From Boesenbergia rotunda (lineage: Eukaryota; Streptophyta; Magnoliopsida; Zingiberales; Zingiberaceae), in assembly GCA_024364735.1 (NCBI GenBank), contig JAGFNQ010002301.1:231683-295682 (forward strand): a stretch of DNA of 64,000 nucleotides, given 5' to 3'. Below are positions 23,777 through 34,835 of this stretch, one piece after another. Position 1 is the stretch's first letter. The number at the start of each line of letters is the position of its first letter. Made by a program: the position numbers and the translations under genes. Under the pieces are notes generated by a model. That model saw nothing but the letters and a program-made list of their open reading frames with translations, did no database searches and was not told the DNA's origin.

Positions 23777-24574
23777 CTATTTGATTGTCTCATCAAAACG
23801 GATGTTCCAGCTCCTTGATGTTTGCTTCAGTCCATATATGGATCGTCGAAGCTTGCATATTTTGGTTTTATCAACCGTTGTGAAACCTTCAGGTTGTATC
23901 ATGTATACATCCTCAAGCAGGTTTCCATTAAGGAAAGCTATTTTCACATCCATTTGCCATATCTCATAATCATAATGAGTTGCTATGGCCAGGAGCATCC
24001 GAATGGATTTAAGCATAGCTACTGGCAAATAGGTTTCGTTATAATCAATTCCTTGTTTCTGACGATATCCTTTTGCCACTAATCTAGCCTTAAAGGTAAC
24101 AACATTACCTTCCATGTCGGTTTTCTTCTTGAAAACCCACTTGCACCCTATGGGCTTAATCCCTTCAGGTGGGTTAACCAAGTCCCATATTTGATTTTCG
24201 TACATGGAATCCATTTCCGACTTCATGGCTTCAAGCCATTTGTCCCTTTCTGAACTTTTCAGAACATCTTCATAACTAATAGGTTCGTCATCGCTAATGA
24301 GTAACACGTCGTTCGATTCACTTATGAGAAATCCGTATCTCTCTGGAATATTGCGTGTCCTATCAGACCTACGAAGAGGTGGTGTTATTTTAGGTTCAAC
24401 TGATAGCTCATCATCATGAGTTCTCGGTTGTGGGTCTAGACTAGGTGTCTCTGTAATGTCTATTGGAGTTTCTTGAACTTCTTCAAGTTCAATATTACTC
24501 CCACTGTTTTCTTGTAAAAGAAATTCTTTTTCTAGAAACACAGCATGCCTTGAAACAAACACCTTTTGTTCCAA
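23777..24574 (-). pseudogene. Copia E2 integrase-RT linker and RT N-terminal half
   Basis: This 265-residue segment starts with the acidic linker that follows integrase (LRRSDRTRNIPERYGFLI). It then carries the RVT_2 start (WLEAMKSEMDSMYENQIWDL, CKWVFKKK, KARLVAKGYRQKQGIDYNET, DVKIAFLNGNLLEDVYM). It ends at FDETIK with a stop; the next codons continue the domain in frame. A frameshift at about 24,540-24,570 separates it from integrase. Confidence 0.85.
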
Positions 24575-25329
24575 GGGATGATAGATTGGTAACCTTTCGT
24601 TTCCTTAGGGTATCCAATAAATAGACATTTATCAGACTTAGCATCCAATTTGTCTGATACAGTCCGCTTCATATAAGTAGGACAACCCCATATTTTAAGG
24701 TGAGTTAAATAAGGTTTCTTACTATTCCACGTCTCATATGGAGTAGTAGAGACTACCTTGGTCGGGACTCTGTTTAGCAAGTAAACAGCTGTCTTAAGTG
24801 CATAGCCCCAAAAGGATTTTGGAAGAGTTGCATGATTCATCATAGATCTAACCATGTCCATCAAGGTTCGGTTACGCCTCTCAGATACACCATTATGCTG
24901 TGGTGTATACGGCGGAGTCCATTGAGACAATATCCCATTGTCCCTAAGATAATCTTGAAACTCTTGACTTAAGTATTCACCACCCCGATCGGATCGAAGT
25001 ATCTTAATACTTTTGCCAAGCTGTTTCTCTACTTCATTTTTGAACTCTTTGAATTTCTCAAAAGCTTCAGATTTGTGTTTCATTAAGAACACATACCCGA
25101 ATCGTGAGTGATCATCGATAAAGGTAATGAAGTAGCCATAGCCTCCTTGTGCAAGAGTTGACATTGGTCCACATACATCAGTATATATTAGACCAAGCAA
25201 TTCTCCCACTGGTTTACCTTTTCCGGAAAAGGGTAATTTGGTCATCTTGCCTTTTAAGCATGATTCGCATGTATCAAATGAACCGGGTTCAAATGATTCC
25301 AGAATTCCACATCGGTGTAATTTGGTCAT
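24532..25329 (-). pseudogene. Copia E2 integrase
   Basis: The GAG-pre-integrase zinc region ends with CESCLKGKM; its two His residues lie upstream of the first Met, near 25,350. The rve core follows with all three acidic residues in context: IYTDVCGPM, LRSDRGGEYLS and the Glu in VSERRNRTLMD. The C-terminal part contains LKIWGCPTYM and CLFIGYPKETKGY. A stop near 25,380 cuts it from gag-protease and a frameshift at the end cuts it from RT. Catalytic residues are intact, so decay is relatively recent. Confidence 0.85.
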
Positions 25330-25380
25330 GCGTTTCTTACTTACATGGCCAAGACAACAATGCCACGTATAGGAGTCTAT

Positions 25381-26241
25381 TCAATTATCTATTCGAGCAC
25401 GTTTGTTGCTAACTTTGATATTGAAAATGTCACCGGATAAATCTAACGTGTAGATACCATTGCACAAAGTTCTGGTCCCATAAGGAACACCATTTAAAGT
25501 TATGTAACAACAATTGTTACTAAAAGTTAAATAATAACTCTTTTCATTCAAGCATAAAATAGATACAATGTTCTTTATTAACGAAGGAACAAAATAACAA
25601 TTATCCAATTCTAAGACACGTCCAGTAGGGAGCTTTAACAAATATGTTCCGATGGCAACAGCAGCAATCTTTGCTCCATTTCCAACTCGTAAATTCGCTT
25701 CTCCCTTGATGAGTCTTCTTCTATTCCTTAACCCTTGTATGTCATTACATATATGTGAGCTACACCCAGTATCAAGTACCCAGGTGGTTGAGGAAATAGA
25801 GTGACATTCAATAACGAAGATACCTGAAGAGGATGGGGCATCGGATGCCTTCTTCTTCAAGGACTCAAGATAAACTTTGCAATTTCTTCGCCAGTGACCC
25901 TCCTTGTCGTAGTGATGGCAAGTGCCTTTTGGTGTCTTTTCAGTCTTTTTGTCCTTTTTCTTCTTTCCCTTATTATGTTCCTTGGCCTTCCTCTTAGAAC
26001 CTTTCTTCAAGGAACCAACTAACAGTACCGTCTTCTGATCCTGCTTCACAGAAGGCTTTATAGTCTTCAGCAGGTTGAGTAACTCAGGAATGGTAGTCTC
26101 CAGCTTGTTCATTCGATAGTTCATCACAAATTGTGAGTAACTTTTAGGCAAACAATGCAGAATTAAGTCAATACTTAGCTCGTGATCCATTGTAAAACTG
26201 AGTGCGCCTAGTCGCTCAATGTACCCCAACATCTTCAACAC
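25381..26241 (-). pseudogene. Copia E2 gag C-terminus and aspartic protease
   Basis: The segment holds the rest of the UBN2-type gag domain (ELSIDLILHCLPKSYSQF), a Lys-rich stretch and a zinc knuckle CHHYDKEGHWRRNC in which the second Cys is Tyr. The protease follows with WVLDTGCSSHIC (active Asp-Thr-Gly) and a LRVGNGAKIAAVAIG strand. The protease would cut the Copia polyprotein. A stop near 25,380 and another at 26,242-26,265 bound the segment. Confidence 0.85.
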
Positions 26242-26265
26242 AAACTATGAGGCAGAAGTGCCTTC

Positions 26266-26634
26266 CTACATCCTAGAGGTGAAGAGGAGTCTGGAGACCT
26301 CGAACCTTTCGGATCTCGCCTGCTCGTCAAACAGCTCATGAAGATGGAAGATGATGGTATAAGCATCCATATGCGCATGCTGCTTTTGCAGCTCAGGTAC
26401 CATAGCGGCTAACATGATGCAACTCGCAAGTTCAGAATCGGTCACATGTTTCTGATAGACCACTAACTGGTCTGGAGTTGCATCTTCTGGAGGACGGTTG
26501 GGAAGTTGATCTTCAAGGACATAAGCAAGTTTTTCTGCCTTGAGGACTATCCTCAGGTTTCGAAGCCAGTCCATGAAGTTTGGCCCAGTCAGCTTATTGG
26601 TGTCCAAAATGGAACGCAAATTCAGAGAAGACAT
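26266..26634 (-). pseudogene. Copia E2 gag N-terminus
   Basis: It starts MSSLNLRSILDTNKLTGPNF, the same start as the open gag at 63,448, which is why the Met at 26,634 is preferred to the one two codons upstream. It contains WLRNLRIVLKAEKLAYVLED, typical of Copia gag (DUF4219/UBN2). It ends at a premature stop after LLFTSRM, where the 63,448 copy reads on. Confidence 0.85.
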
Positions 26635-27467
26635 GATCAAGTGATTATCCTAGAAATACAAATTGAGCTTATGTGAGAAGAATGATAAAGAATGCATCAA
26701 CATACATTAATTAAATCCTATTTATTTTTCGAATTGAATAACCCTTTTTATCAATTCGGGAGATCGTAGGATCATCTCCAACTAGGTTGATATCCAACCA
26801 TAGATAAGAACAACCATGGCTGTGGCCATCAAGTTATTCTTAGCTATGAAGGTAGGTAATTATACCGATTACATATCACATATATGTAACTACCACTTTA
26901 TGCTATCAACTAATTGAATGTTTGCATAAATCATTGGGTTGTTAACTCATTAACAAGTATGCAACAATATACATAGCACCCAACTGCACCTCTCTTTACA
27001 TCGATCTTGACTGTGGCACAACAAATCGATGCTCCAAGCTTAAGGCTGACCCATTAATCAAGAAATAGTTTTAATATGGTTGGAGCTCATTCAACCGTTT
27101 AGTCAGGCTTGGATGTGTCCAACAACCAAAACTAAGGATTGATCTCTGACTCCAACTATATTAATCATAAATTAATTCCATGGTTTGAACATGTCGAGGT
27201 TCAAGCCGGGCATGGATGTGTCCATCAACCCAAACGAGAAACAAAACACTGGTTCTAACCATATTAATGGAAGGTGTTGGCCTTAATATTTTGTAAGGGG
27301 TTTTGGGTCTCATCCTTTTCCTTTAAGCACATTCATGACATATAATTATGTCATGTGTTGATGCAGTCTGGCCCTGATTGTTATTTTGGTGTTGACACCG
27401 ATTTTAGTTTAGGTGGATGATTATTGATTATGATTAAGTCCTGATCGGGATCAGGCATGGTATGGAA

Positions 27468-27945
27468 AATCCTAGTCTGGAGGGCTAAGTGTTGGAAAAT
27501 CCTAACCTGGAGGGTTAGGTGTTGAAAATCCTAGTCTGGAGGGCTAGGTGTTGAAAAATCCTAACCTGGAGGGTTAGGTGTGAAAAATCCTAGCTTGGAG
27601 GGCTAGGTATTGGAAAAGTCCTAATTCGGAAGGGTTGGGTGAAAAATCCTAGCTTGGAGGGCTAGTGAAAGTTCCTAACTTGGAGGGTTAGGTGCAAATT
27701 CCCATCCTGGAGAATTAGGTGAAAAAGTCCTGGCTTGGAGGGTCAGGTGCCTAGCTTGGAGGGCTAGGTTGGATGATGTTCTAACTCGGAAGGGTTGGGT
27801 GAAAAGTCCTAACTTGGAGGGCTAGGTGAAAAGTCCTAACTTGGAGGGTTAGGTGCAAATTCCCAACTTGGAGGGTTAAATGGAAAAATCCTTAGCTTGG
27901 AGGGCTAAGGTGGATGAATTCCTAGCTTGGAGGGCTAGGTTTGAG
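27468..27945 (+). repeat. Tandem array of 25-35-bp GGAGGG units in solo LTR
   Basis: About 17 units of the form TCCTAACCTGGAGGGTTAGG alternate with TCCTAG(T/C)(C/T)TGGAGGGCTAGG. Each unit is itself an imperfect inverted repeat (CCTAAC...GTTAGG or CCTAGC...GCTAGG), with matched changes in both arms. Confidence 0.85.
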
Positions 27946-27950
27946 TCCCT

Positions 27951-28455
27951 GGATCGGTTTGGTGACCGATCAGGGACATTGGCACGCTGCTCCATCGTGG
28001 ATCGGTCTGGTGACTGATCCAGCGATGTCTGATCGGACTGGTGACCGATCAGGGAGCACACAGTGAGGTTGGGAACCTACTGTGGGGCTCCTGATCGGAC
28101 CGGTGACCGATCAGGGAGCAGGCTGCTTCCTCACTGCCTTGCTCCTGATCGGTCTGGTGACCGATCAGGGAGCGGACGGTGAGTGAGTTCCCTTGCTGAT
28201 CAAAGTCCTTGGTCGGTCCAGTGACCAATCATGGATCTTGGATCTGATTAAAAAATCACTGTTCATCTGCCCTGATCGGTCTGGGTGACCGATCAGGCTT
28301 CATTCTGATCGGTCTGGTGACCGATCAGGCTTCACTCTGATCGGTCTGGTGACCGATCAGGCGTGTATAGCCGCGAGAGCTGGGAATCCCAGTGAAGCAG
28401 TGGATCGGTCTGGTGATCGACCCACACGCCCTGGATCGGTCTGGTGACCGATCAC
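27951..28455 (+). repeat. Array of GATCGGTC...GACCGATC hairpins in solo LTR
   Basis: About eleven units of GATCGGTCTGGTGACCGATC are spaced 30-60 bp apart. Each can form a hairpin with 8-10-bp arms around a TGGT loop. Several units have changes in one arm only (for example 28,000 and 28,212), so pairing is not strictly maintained. Confidence 0.85.
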
Positions 28456-30521
28456 TTTAATTCAAATTGCGCTGTCAGACGCTCTGATCGCGTCTGACCA
28501 TATCCGATTTGCTTCCACTTACATCTGATATTTGATTTACTGCGTGATACACTGCTCTAACAGCCTGATTAAGCTGCAGGTGACAGGGGAGGATTCAAAC
28601 ACTCAAGGAGAGGGCAATGGAGGCTTTCCTTGGAGCAGGTTTGTCCGATTCTCCATTTCAGGTTGCAACGGCCGAGCTGCAGACTGGAGCCGAGACTGGG
28701 GCTTGGCTGAGGGGATCTCAGGAAGACCAGAGAGGGCTCAGTGATAGCTAGCGTTGGCAGCGTGGTAGCTGGAGGCTACGGAGGATGTTGTCACATGGTG
28801 CTGAGTGGAGAATGAAAAGCGCGGAAGTTAGCTTCGTGGAAGCAGAGTTCTGATACTGATCTTCTTGCTGCGCCTTGAGTTCTCCATTCGAAGCTTGCTG
28901 TGTTCTTGAAGCTTCATTACTTTGAGCAAGCTACTGGCTTAGAGAAGCAATCATCCATTACTTGAGCGCTTGAAGGAGAGAACAAGGAGCTGGGAGTCCG
29001 ACAGTGGGAAGACACGAAGAAGGGTTCTTGCGTGAGATCGCCACTGGGTGGAGCTCAGGAAGCTTGCTGTGTTCTTGTCCTTGCTAAGTGTTTGAGTAAG
29101 ATCCTTCCTGTTGTTTCTTTGTGCTTAAACTTTATCTGTGACTGAAACACTGTGGAGAGGTTTCTCCACCGAGAAGGAGGTTGCTTTCTTATCCGGTTAT
29201 AACGGGGGCTTGATCTGCTGACGATCAAGGGATCGCCCACCTTAAGGGCACGCCAAGGAGTAGGGGCAAGTTATCCCCGAACCTTGTAAATCCTCCTTGT
29301 TAGCGATCTTGCTAATTGTGGTTGGTTGTCTTCGGTTTCTGTTTTCGTTTACTGCACTGCTTCATTTCCTTTTGATTCTTCCGCTGTGCTACTGATAAGT
29401 TGAGTGCAGGAAACTTGTTAAGTTTCAAAGAAAAGTGATTGGCTATATTCACCCCCCCCTCTCTAGCCATCTCGTTTCCAACATCATGTTCTAACGATTT
29501 TCTTAATAAAGTATGTATGTGACTTAATTTATCAAGTCTCATTAATTGAATTAGGAACCGGATTTCCTAATTTTAATTTCACACTTTATTCAAGGAATTG
29601 TTTTGGGAAACAATTTCCTAAATTGTCATAATCAATTTCGGAAATAATATGTTTAAGACTTTGATTTCTCTAAATCAAATCTTATTAAATTAAGAGACAG
29701 ATTCCCTTAATTCAACCACATATTATTTTCATGAAAATCTTATTTAAGGAAATATACTCTATAGGAAATAATTTTCCTAATTAATTTTGGAGACAATAAT
29801 ATGTAAGAGCATCACCTCTTAAATCAAATAAGGAAATTATCGTTTGAGAATCACCTCAAAAATTTCCAAGATTTGATCACATATTTTATTTATGGAAAAT
29901 TAATATCAATAAATAACTTAATTTGGACGGCTCCCCGAGGCTCAATCCAAAATAAGAATTTATTGATAATATAATTTGGACGGCTCCCCGAGCCTCAATC
30001 CAAATTAAACAATTGACAATTTAAATTCAATTTAGGAAATTTAATTATAACAACTAACTTTAAATTGGACGGCTCCCTGAGGCTCAATCCAAAATAAAGA
30101 ATTTTGTAAATAATTTAATTTCCAATTATGAATTTAAATGCCAATTAATATTCCATAATTTGTTTAAACTTTCTCGAAAGAAAGTGCCCAAAATTATGAG
30201 CTTTCCATAAATGGAAAATTTCCAAAAATAAAATTTTCAGAATAATTGTAAGTTTCTGGTACAAAGAAAACTTACGTATTTCCAAAATTGGAAAAATTTC
30301 AAAATAGGAAATTTCCAAAATTGGAAAGTTTCCAAAAATGGAAGGCTTTCACTATTATCATAAAATTTCAGAAATAGGGATATTTCAAAAGTTTGCAAAA
30401 TTTTATGAGGATTTCCAAACTTTGAAATTCCTAAATCTAAAATTTACCATAATTGGAAAGTTTCCATAATTGAAAAATTTTCCAAAATTGAGATCATGAC
30501 AAAGTTTTTCGCAAAACAATT

Positions 30522-33160
30522 AGAATGTCATCCACATAAATAAGAAAAAATATCATCTATCCATCATTATATTTGTGTAATAGAGAACTGTCGATCATTG
30601 ATCCAGAAAATCCTTGAGCTTGTTACCAATTAGATAATCGATGAACCCATGCACGAGGAGTTTGTCGAATGTCATATAAGGATTTCTTGAGTTGACAAAC
30701 ATGAGAAGAAAATTATGGATGAGTGAACCCAGGTGGTTGCTCCATTAATACAATTTTCTCAAGATGATCACGAAGAAATGCATTAGAAATGTCTAATTGT
30801 TGTTCAATCCAATTAGAACTAACAGCTATCTATAATCATAGTCTGACAGCTGTAATTTTGATGACCGGGCTAAAAGTGTCATTGAAGTCAATACCTAGTT
30901 GTTGACTAAATTCTTTGGCTACAAGTTGAGCTTTATGCCGTTCCAGAGAACTATCAGCTTAATGCTTAAGACGGAATACCCATTTAGAGCCTACAACATT
31001 CATTGAGGGAGAGCGCAAAACTAGGCTCTATGTTTCATTGCGAATAAGTGTATTAAATTTTGTATCCATTGTACTATGCCAATTTGGATCCTTGTTCGCT
31101 TGTATAAAACAAGTTGGTTCAAGTGATTGTGAAGAAACCACTAGAGCTCGTGGAAGGGGGTGTTGTGTTGTTATTAGTGGGTATCGTATATATATATCAC
31201 TTAAGGGAAGCATACGTCAAAGAGTATTATCATCTGAATCACTTGTTGATGGTGATGAGAGAGTAGGTTGATATGATGATTTTGATGATGGACTTGTATT
31301 ATTTGAGGATCCAGAACTAGAATGCATATTATCTTCGACTAATGAGGCTTTTGAGATTGGAGCAGTAACTTGAGGTGATTCTGATGGTATAAGAGAGTTA
31401 TTAGAGAGCTACGGAGCAGGACCTAGTATGTCATCACTTCTAACAATGTTAAGTTCCATCAAAAAAGTGACACCTGTATCTGGAGGAGAGACTGAAGAAG
31501 CAGCTGAACAAGGGAATTGAGACTCATCAAAAGTAACATGTCGTGAAATATATATTTGTCCTGTTGGTATGTATAAGAATCGATACCCATGGTGCAAATT
31601 GCTATAATCGAAAAAAAATATATTGTAGTAAATGAGAGTCAAGTTTGTGTTTAGAGTAGGGTCTAACCAAGGATAGTATGTGCATCCAAAAATTCAAAGA
31701 AAGGTATGTTAGGAGTCTGATTATAAAGTTTTTCCAAATGACACTTATGATTGTGTAATGGTGTAGGAAGTTGATTTATGAGATATACTGCAGTACAAAT
31801 AGCCTCGTCCCAAAATTTACGTATAAATGATGCATGATGAAAAAGAGCTAAAGCAGTTTCTACTATGTCTATGTTTTCTCTTAACAGAGCCATTTTGCTC
31901 TAGAGTATGAGGGCAAGATACTCGATGAATAATTCCACAAGAAACAAGATGACGATGAAGAGTTCGATAATCGTCTCCCCAATCAGAATGAAGAGAGGGT
32001 ATTTTATGATTAAAATATCATTCAAATTGTCTAAGAAAATTATAGAAAATATCTAGCAAATCAGATTTCCTTCTCATAGGATAGAACCAAGTATATTTAC
32101 TAAAATGATCGATGAAGTTAACATAATATTGGAATCCTTGGCCCCAAATATCCAAATGAATTATTTCAAGTGGAAAACTAGAAATATGATCAGATGAAGA
32201 GAAAGGTAGCTTCTAACTTTTAGATTCCATATAGGTCCAATATGAATGAGATGGAGATGAGGTAAAGGAAGTAGGTAAACTATATCTATTAATGATTGAC
32301 TGAACAATGCAAAGAGAAGGATGACTACGTCGGGCATGCCAAACAAGTTTATTTGTTTGTTCACCGATGAAAACTTTGATTGAAAATTTTTGAAGATAGT
32401 AGAGGACATTTTTTATTCCCTTATGCAACACAATAGTATTTGTTCTTCAATCTTTTATAAGATAATGATTATGATGAAATTCAAAAAAGATATTATTATA
32501 AAGGCAAAATTGACGTGCAGAGAGAATTTTTAGTAATATATAGAACATGAAAGACGTTGCGCATTTAAAAAGTATGATTAGACAATTGAATGTACGTGTT
32601 TCCAAGATTAGTAATTTGTAAACATGAGTCATCACCTACTTGTACCGTATCCGAACCAGTGTACAGTAGTACTTCTGTAAAGATATTGTAGTCTGATGTG
32701 ACATAATGAGTTGCTCCAGTGTGAATATATCATTCAGTAGATAAAAATTTTGAAGGTTTGTCATGAATAGGCATAGACGAGAGAACTTTGTGATAGAGAA
32801 GTAGTTGGCTGTCTTAAAACTGCATGACTACCAATAAAATTTGGATCAAATCGTCTAGGACATAGAATACCAATCTGTTCAATTTGGAGACAAATTTGAC
32901 ATCTTCTTAAAGCTGAAGGATCACCGATGAAGGTTCTGTTGAGTCTTTTAGAACATTGAATACCAATATATTCAATTTGGAGACAAATTTGACGTCTCTG
33001 AATATCTGATATTGAAAATAAAAGCAATAAAAACAACATAAGTTGTTACTGTATCTTGACTTTTTGCTGAGAAAAGTTGCAAAAGTAGAAAAGAAAAGGC
33101 AAAAGAAGAAAAAAGACGTCGCATAATAAAGAAGTGACGCGTAAGGTAAAAAGAGCTATA
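30522..33160 (-). pseudogene. Copia E1 gag to RT remnant
   Basis: Read leftward. Two tandem zinc-knuckle-like pieces lie at 32,840-33,000 (RCQICLQIEQIGILCPRRF and a related copy). A protease start follows at about 32,600-32,730 (HTGATHYVTSDYNIF), then integrase C-terminal pieces at 31,663-31,893 (FIRKFWDEAICTAVYLINQLP) and 31,500-31,620 (GYRFLYIPTGQIYISRHVTF). The RT start lies near 30,900, and an RT active site (YVDDI) sits against the E2 junction at about 30,522-30,540. Frames are broken throughout. Continues at 20,487-21,391. Confidence 0.75.
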
Positions 33161-33172
33161 GCCCTGATACCA
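33161..33172 (-). other. Primer-binding site of Copia E1
   Basis: The minus strand reads TGGTATCAGGGC directly after the 5' LTR, an initiator Met-tRNA primer site with one change from the usual TGGTATCAGAGC. Confidence 0.8.
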
Positions 33173-33424
33173 TGTTAAAATAAAGGAATAAAAAGAGAGC
33201 AATAAAAAATAAAAAATATGAACAATGATAAATCGTATTATTCATTAATTTTTTGTGTCTAAGGACAATACCTTGTATATGAGATATAAAAGTACTTAGT
33301 TAGTTAATTGACTCATTAATAAAATTATTATAACAAAATTATTCTAATAATTATAATAGAAATATTTTTATAATTTCTAATTTAATTTGATCTCATGATC
33401 TGAATATTGAATGAATCTGTTTTA
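33173..33424 (-). repeat. 5' LTR of Copia E1
   Basis: It matches 20,217-20,483 with many substitutions. It ends against the GTCCA target duplication but lacks the outermost CCTCCTAACA-equivalent bases, so its first ten or so bases have been lost. Confidence 0.75.
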
Positions 33425-33444
33425 GTCCAGCGTCACTCTAAGCT

Positions 33445-33597
33445 TTAATAAGCTTTTAGACGATCGTCTTCTGTACCAACTGCTGCAGTCTTAATCGTTG
33501 CAGTTGCTCCATCAGCTAGTTTCTGATGTGGGTAGCGAGTAGTTTTCAATGATCGCGAAGCTCTTTTCAGTGCAACATCAATGGAATTTTCTGCCAT
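33445..33597 (-). CDS. Small unrecognised ORF (50 residues)
   Basis: A 50-codon frame begins MAENSIDVALKRASRSLK, is basic and Ala/Thr-rich, and ends in TAA just outside the Gypsy E0 target duplication. I do not recognise it. It might be an exon of a gene whose remainder was displaced by the retrotransposon nest, or a chance frame. Confidence 0.2.
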   Translation of the reverse strand: MAENSIDVALKRASRSLKTTRYPHQKLADGATATIKTAAVGTEDDRLKAY

Positions 33598-34764
33598 GAA
33601 GATCAGGGAAAAAAAAAGAGCGGATCATAAAAAATGTGAGAATCGAGTTTAAATCGACAGGCACTGAGCAACAGAAACATAGAGCTAATCGCTAAATGCA
33701 TGGCACAGGTCCTTTTCTCTTTGCTCTACACTCACCTCTTGTTTTGATGTTTCAACCTCTCTATGGAGTTACCTGAGATGGAAGAAATGGCAGGTGCCAT
33801 AAATATGCACAAAGACATTTTCCTGAACACTGTTAAGTGTAAAATTCCACTTAACAGATAGAGGATGTCTGTCAACTCACCCATCGAAATGTCTTTATAG
33901 TGGAAAATTCCGATTCCACGATTTTATCGCCATGTATATTGTTGTGTTTCATCTAAATCAGTTAGTTAGGATCATGGTACCACTTAGATGTTGATTGCTA
34001 GAGATGCATGGTTTGTAATGTATAGGTTCATAGCTACATGAAATTCTTTATTCCGGAATCAAATGTTTATCATATCAACATCAACACGATAAATCTCGCA
34101 GTACGTACCTATCGCATAGCTACTAAGAACCAAGGTTAAAACATCTCATTAGGTCAGTGTGTTATTCGCCTGATTCCATTAATTAACCACCTAGAAGTTT
34201 GGCACTAGTCCATGTTCAACTGATCAAACACCGAAGGACCGACATGTCTACATTTCCGATCTACCAACAACTCGAAAGCATCAACATGTCCATCTTGATT
34301 TACGGAAATCACACCCTAATTTTCGACATCAAGTCCTCGATCGATCCCCTGAAGCCTAGTGTAGAACATAAAGTTGGCTCCACACCTCCAATATCCTCCC
34401 TTTCATTAGGTGCCACATCACTTTCCCTGAAAATGAAAAACATGACTTTGTGTTTATGAAGACTAGACCTGGTTTGTAATAATACAGTTGAAGTTGCTGC
34501 TATTCGTTTTCCTTCACAAGAAAGCAAAAAAGAAAAAGAAAACGAAAGCTTTATTAGTGTATCGTATCGAAACAACCCTAAACGAGACAAACTGTTTCAA
34601 AAGAATGCAGGCATCTCATAGTAGAGGCGAAAGAGCCTCATCATGAATTAATTGCTTTTGCACTTTAAAGTATTTAAGTGCTGCACTGTAAATCATTCTC
34701 GCTTCGCTTCGTATGCACTGAAAGAACAATCAGTGGTTCGATCTTTATGCCTTGCTTGTTGCGA
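33598..34764. other. Intergenic, no gene seen
   Basis: No coding or repeat signal I can support. The open frame at 34,199-34,459 has no family features and unlikely composition. Confidence 0.5.
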
Positions 34765-34835
34765 GGCCGCAAGGCGTAGTTCAGTTAGTTTCTAGGGCAA
34801 AGGTTTCGAATCGCGAGGCTGACCATTCTCTCTCT
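34765..34835 (+). repeat. tRNA-derived SINE-like trace
   Basis: TAGTTCAGTTAG resembles a pol III A box, and GGTTTCGAATC, about 25 bp later, resembles a B box with one inserted T. No tRNA cloverleaf can be folded convincingly and no target duplication or tail was found. Confidence 0.25.

Larger units (their letters stand above)
27356..29483 (+). mobile_element. Solo LTR (Maximus/SIRE-like Copia) inside E2 leader
   Basis: A 2,128-bp insertion begins TGTTGATGCAG and ends CGTTTCCAACA, flanked by a perfect TCATG duplication (27,351-27,355 and 29,484-29,488). The end, with a run of C followed by TCTCTAG (about 29,451-29,465), resembles the end of the LTRs at 47,302 and 55,584. It has no PBS, PPT or coding sequence, so it is a solo LTR left by LTR-LTR recombination. 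It contains two internal tandem arrays. Confidence 0.8.
21392..30521 (-). mobile_element. Younger Ty1/Copia element (E2), truncated at both ends
   Basis: Transcribed leftward. It has a long leader, gag, protease, integrase, RT, RNase H and a partial 3' LTR. It matches the plus-strand element beginning at 59,608 throughout the leader and gag. The 5' LTR and PBS are missing: similarity starts about 40 bp inside the leader at 30,516-30,521. The 3' LTR stops at 21,392 after about 1.3 kb of an expected 2.1 kb. No target duplication is visible. It interrupts RT of E1, and its own leader is interrupted by the 27,356-29,483 LTR. Confidence 0.75.
26635..30521 (-). other. Structured 5' leader of Copia E2 (interrupted)
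   Basis: About 1.75 kb of leader once the inserted 27,356-29,483 LTR is removed. It matches 61,760-63,447. Reading leftward from 30,521 it has a run of short TTTCCAAAATTGGAAA-like palindromes (30,160-30,500), then three hairpins with a GCCTCGGGGAGCCG loop (about 30,063-30,095, 29,972-30,005 and 29,928-29,960). No long ORF. Confidence 0.7.
20191..33424 (-). mobile_element. Old Ty1/Copia element (E1) nested in Gypsy E0
   Basis: Transcribed leftward. The 5' LTR is 33,173-33,424, the PBS is 33,161-33,172, gag/protease/integrase remnants run from 33,160 to 30,522, the rest of RT and RNase H is at 20,487-21,391, and the 3' LTR is 20,191-20,483. A GTCCA target duplication flanks it (20,186-20,190 and 33,425-33,429). 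The younger Copia E2 splits its RT right after the YVDDI active-site codons. The outer edge of the 5' LTR lacks the last ten or so bases (CCTCCTAACA). Confidence 0.8.
14715..33435 (+). mobile_element. Decayed Ty3/Gypsy element (E0), outermost of a nest
   Basis: The 5' LTR is 14,715-15,316, followed by a Met-tRNA PBS, gag and pol remnants on the plus strand. The 3' LTR starts at 19,584 and is cut at 20,190 by the Copia E1. After E1 and its target duplication the last six LTR bases (GCGTCA) resume at 33,430-33,435. Flanking CTTTA (14,710-14,714) and CTCTA (33,436-33,440) form a 4/5 target-site duplication, supporting one original insertion. Order PR-RT-RH-IN in pol is that of Gypsy elements. 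Every coding part carries stops. Confidence 0.8.

Noticed and set aside
27951..28455. CRISPR-like appearance of the regularly spaced GATCGGTC palindromes
   Set aside because: Repeats are degenerate, spacing is irregular, spacers are themselves repeat-like, and the array lies in a plant LTR with a target duplication.
34199..34459. 86-codon open frame
   Set aside because: No recognisable family, biased composition unlike plant genes, no supporting splice or promoter context.
34765..34835. A functional tRNA gene
   Set aside because: A- and B-box-like motifs are present, but no acceptor stem or anticodon arm pairs and the B box has an inserted base. Kept only as a weak SINE-like trace.
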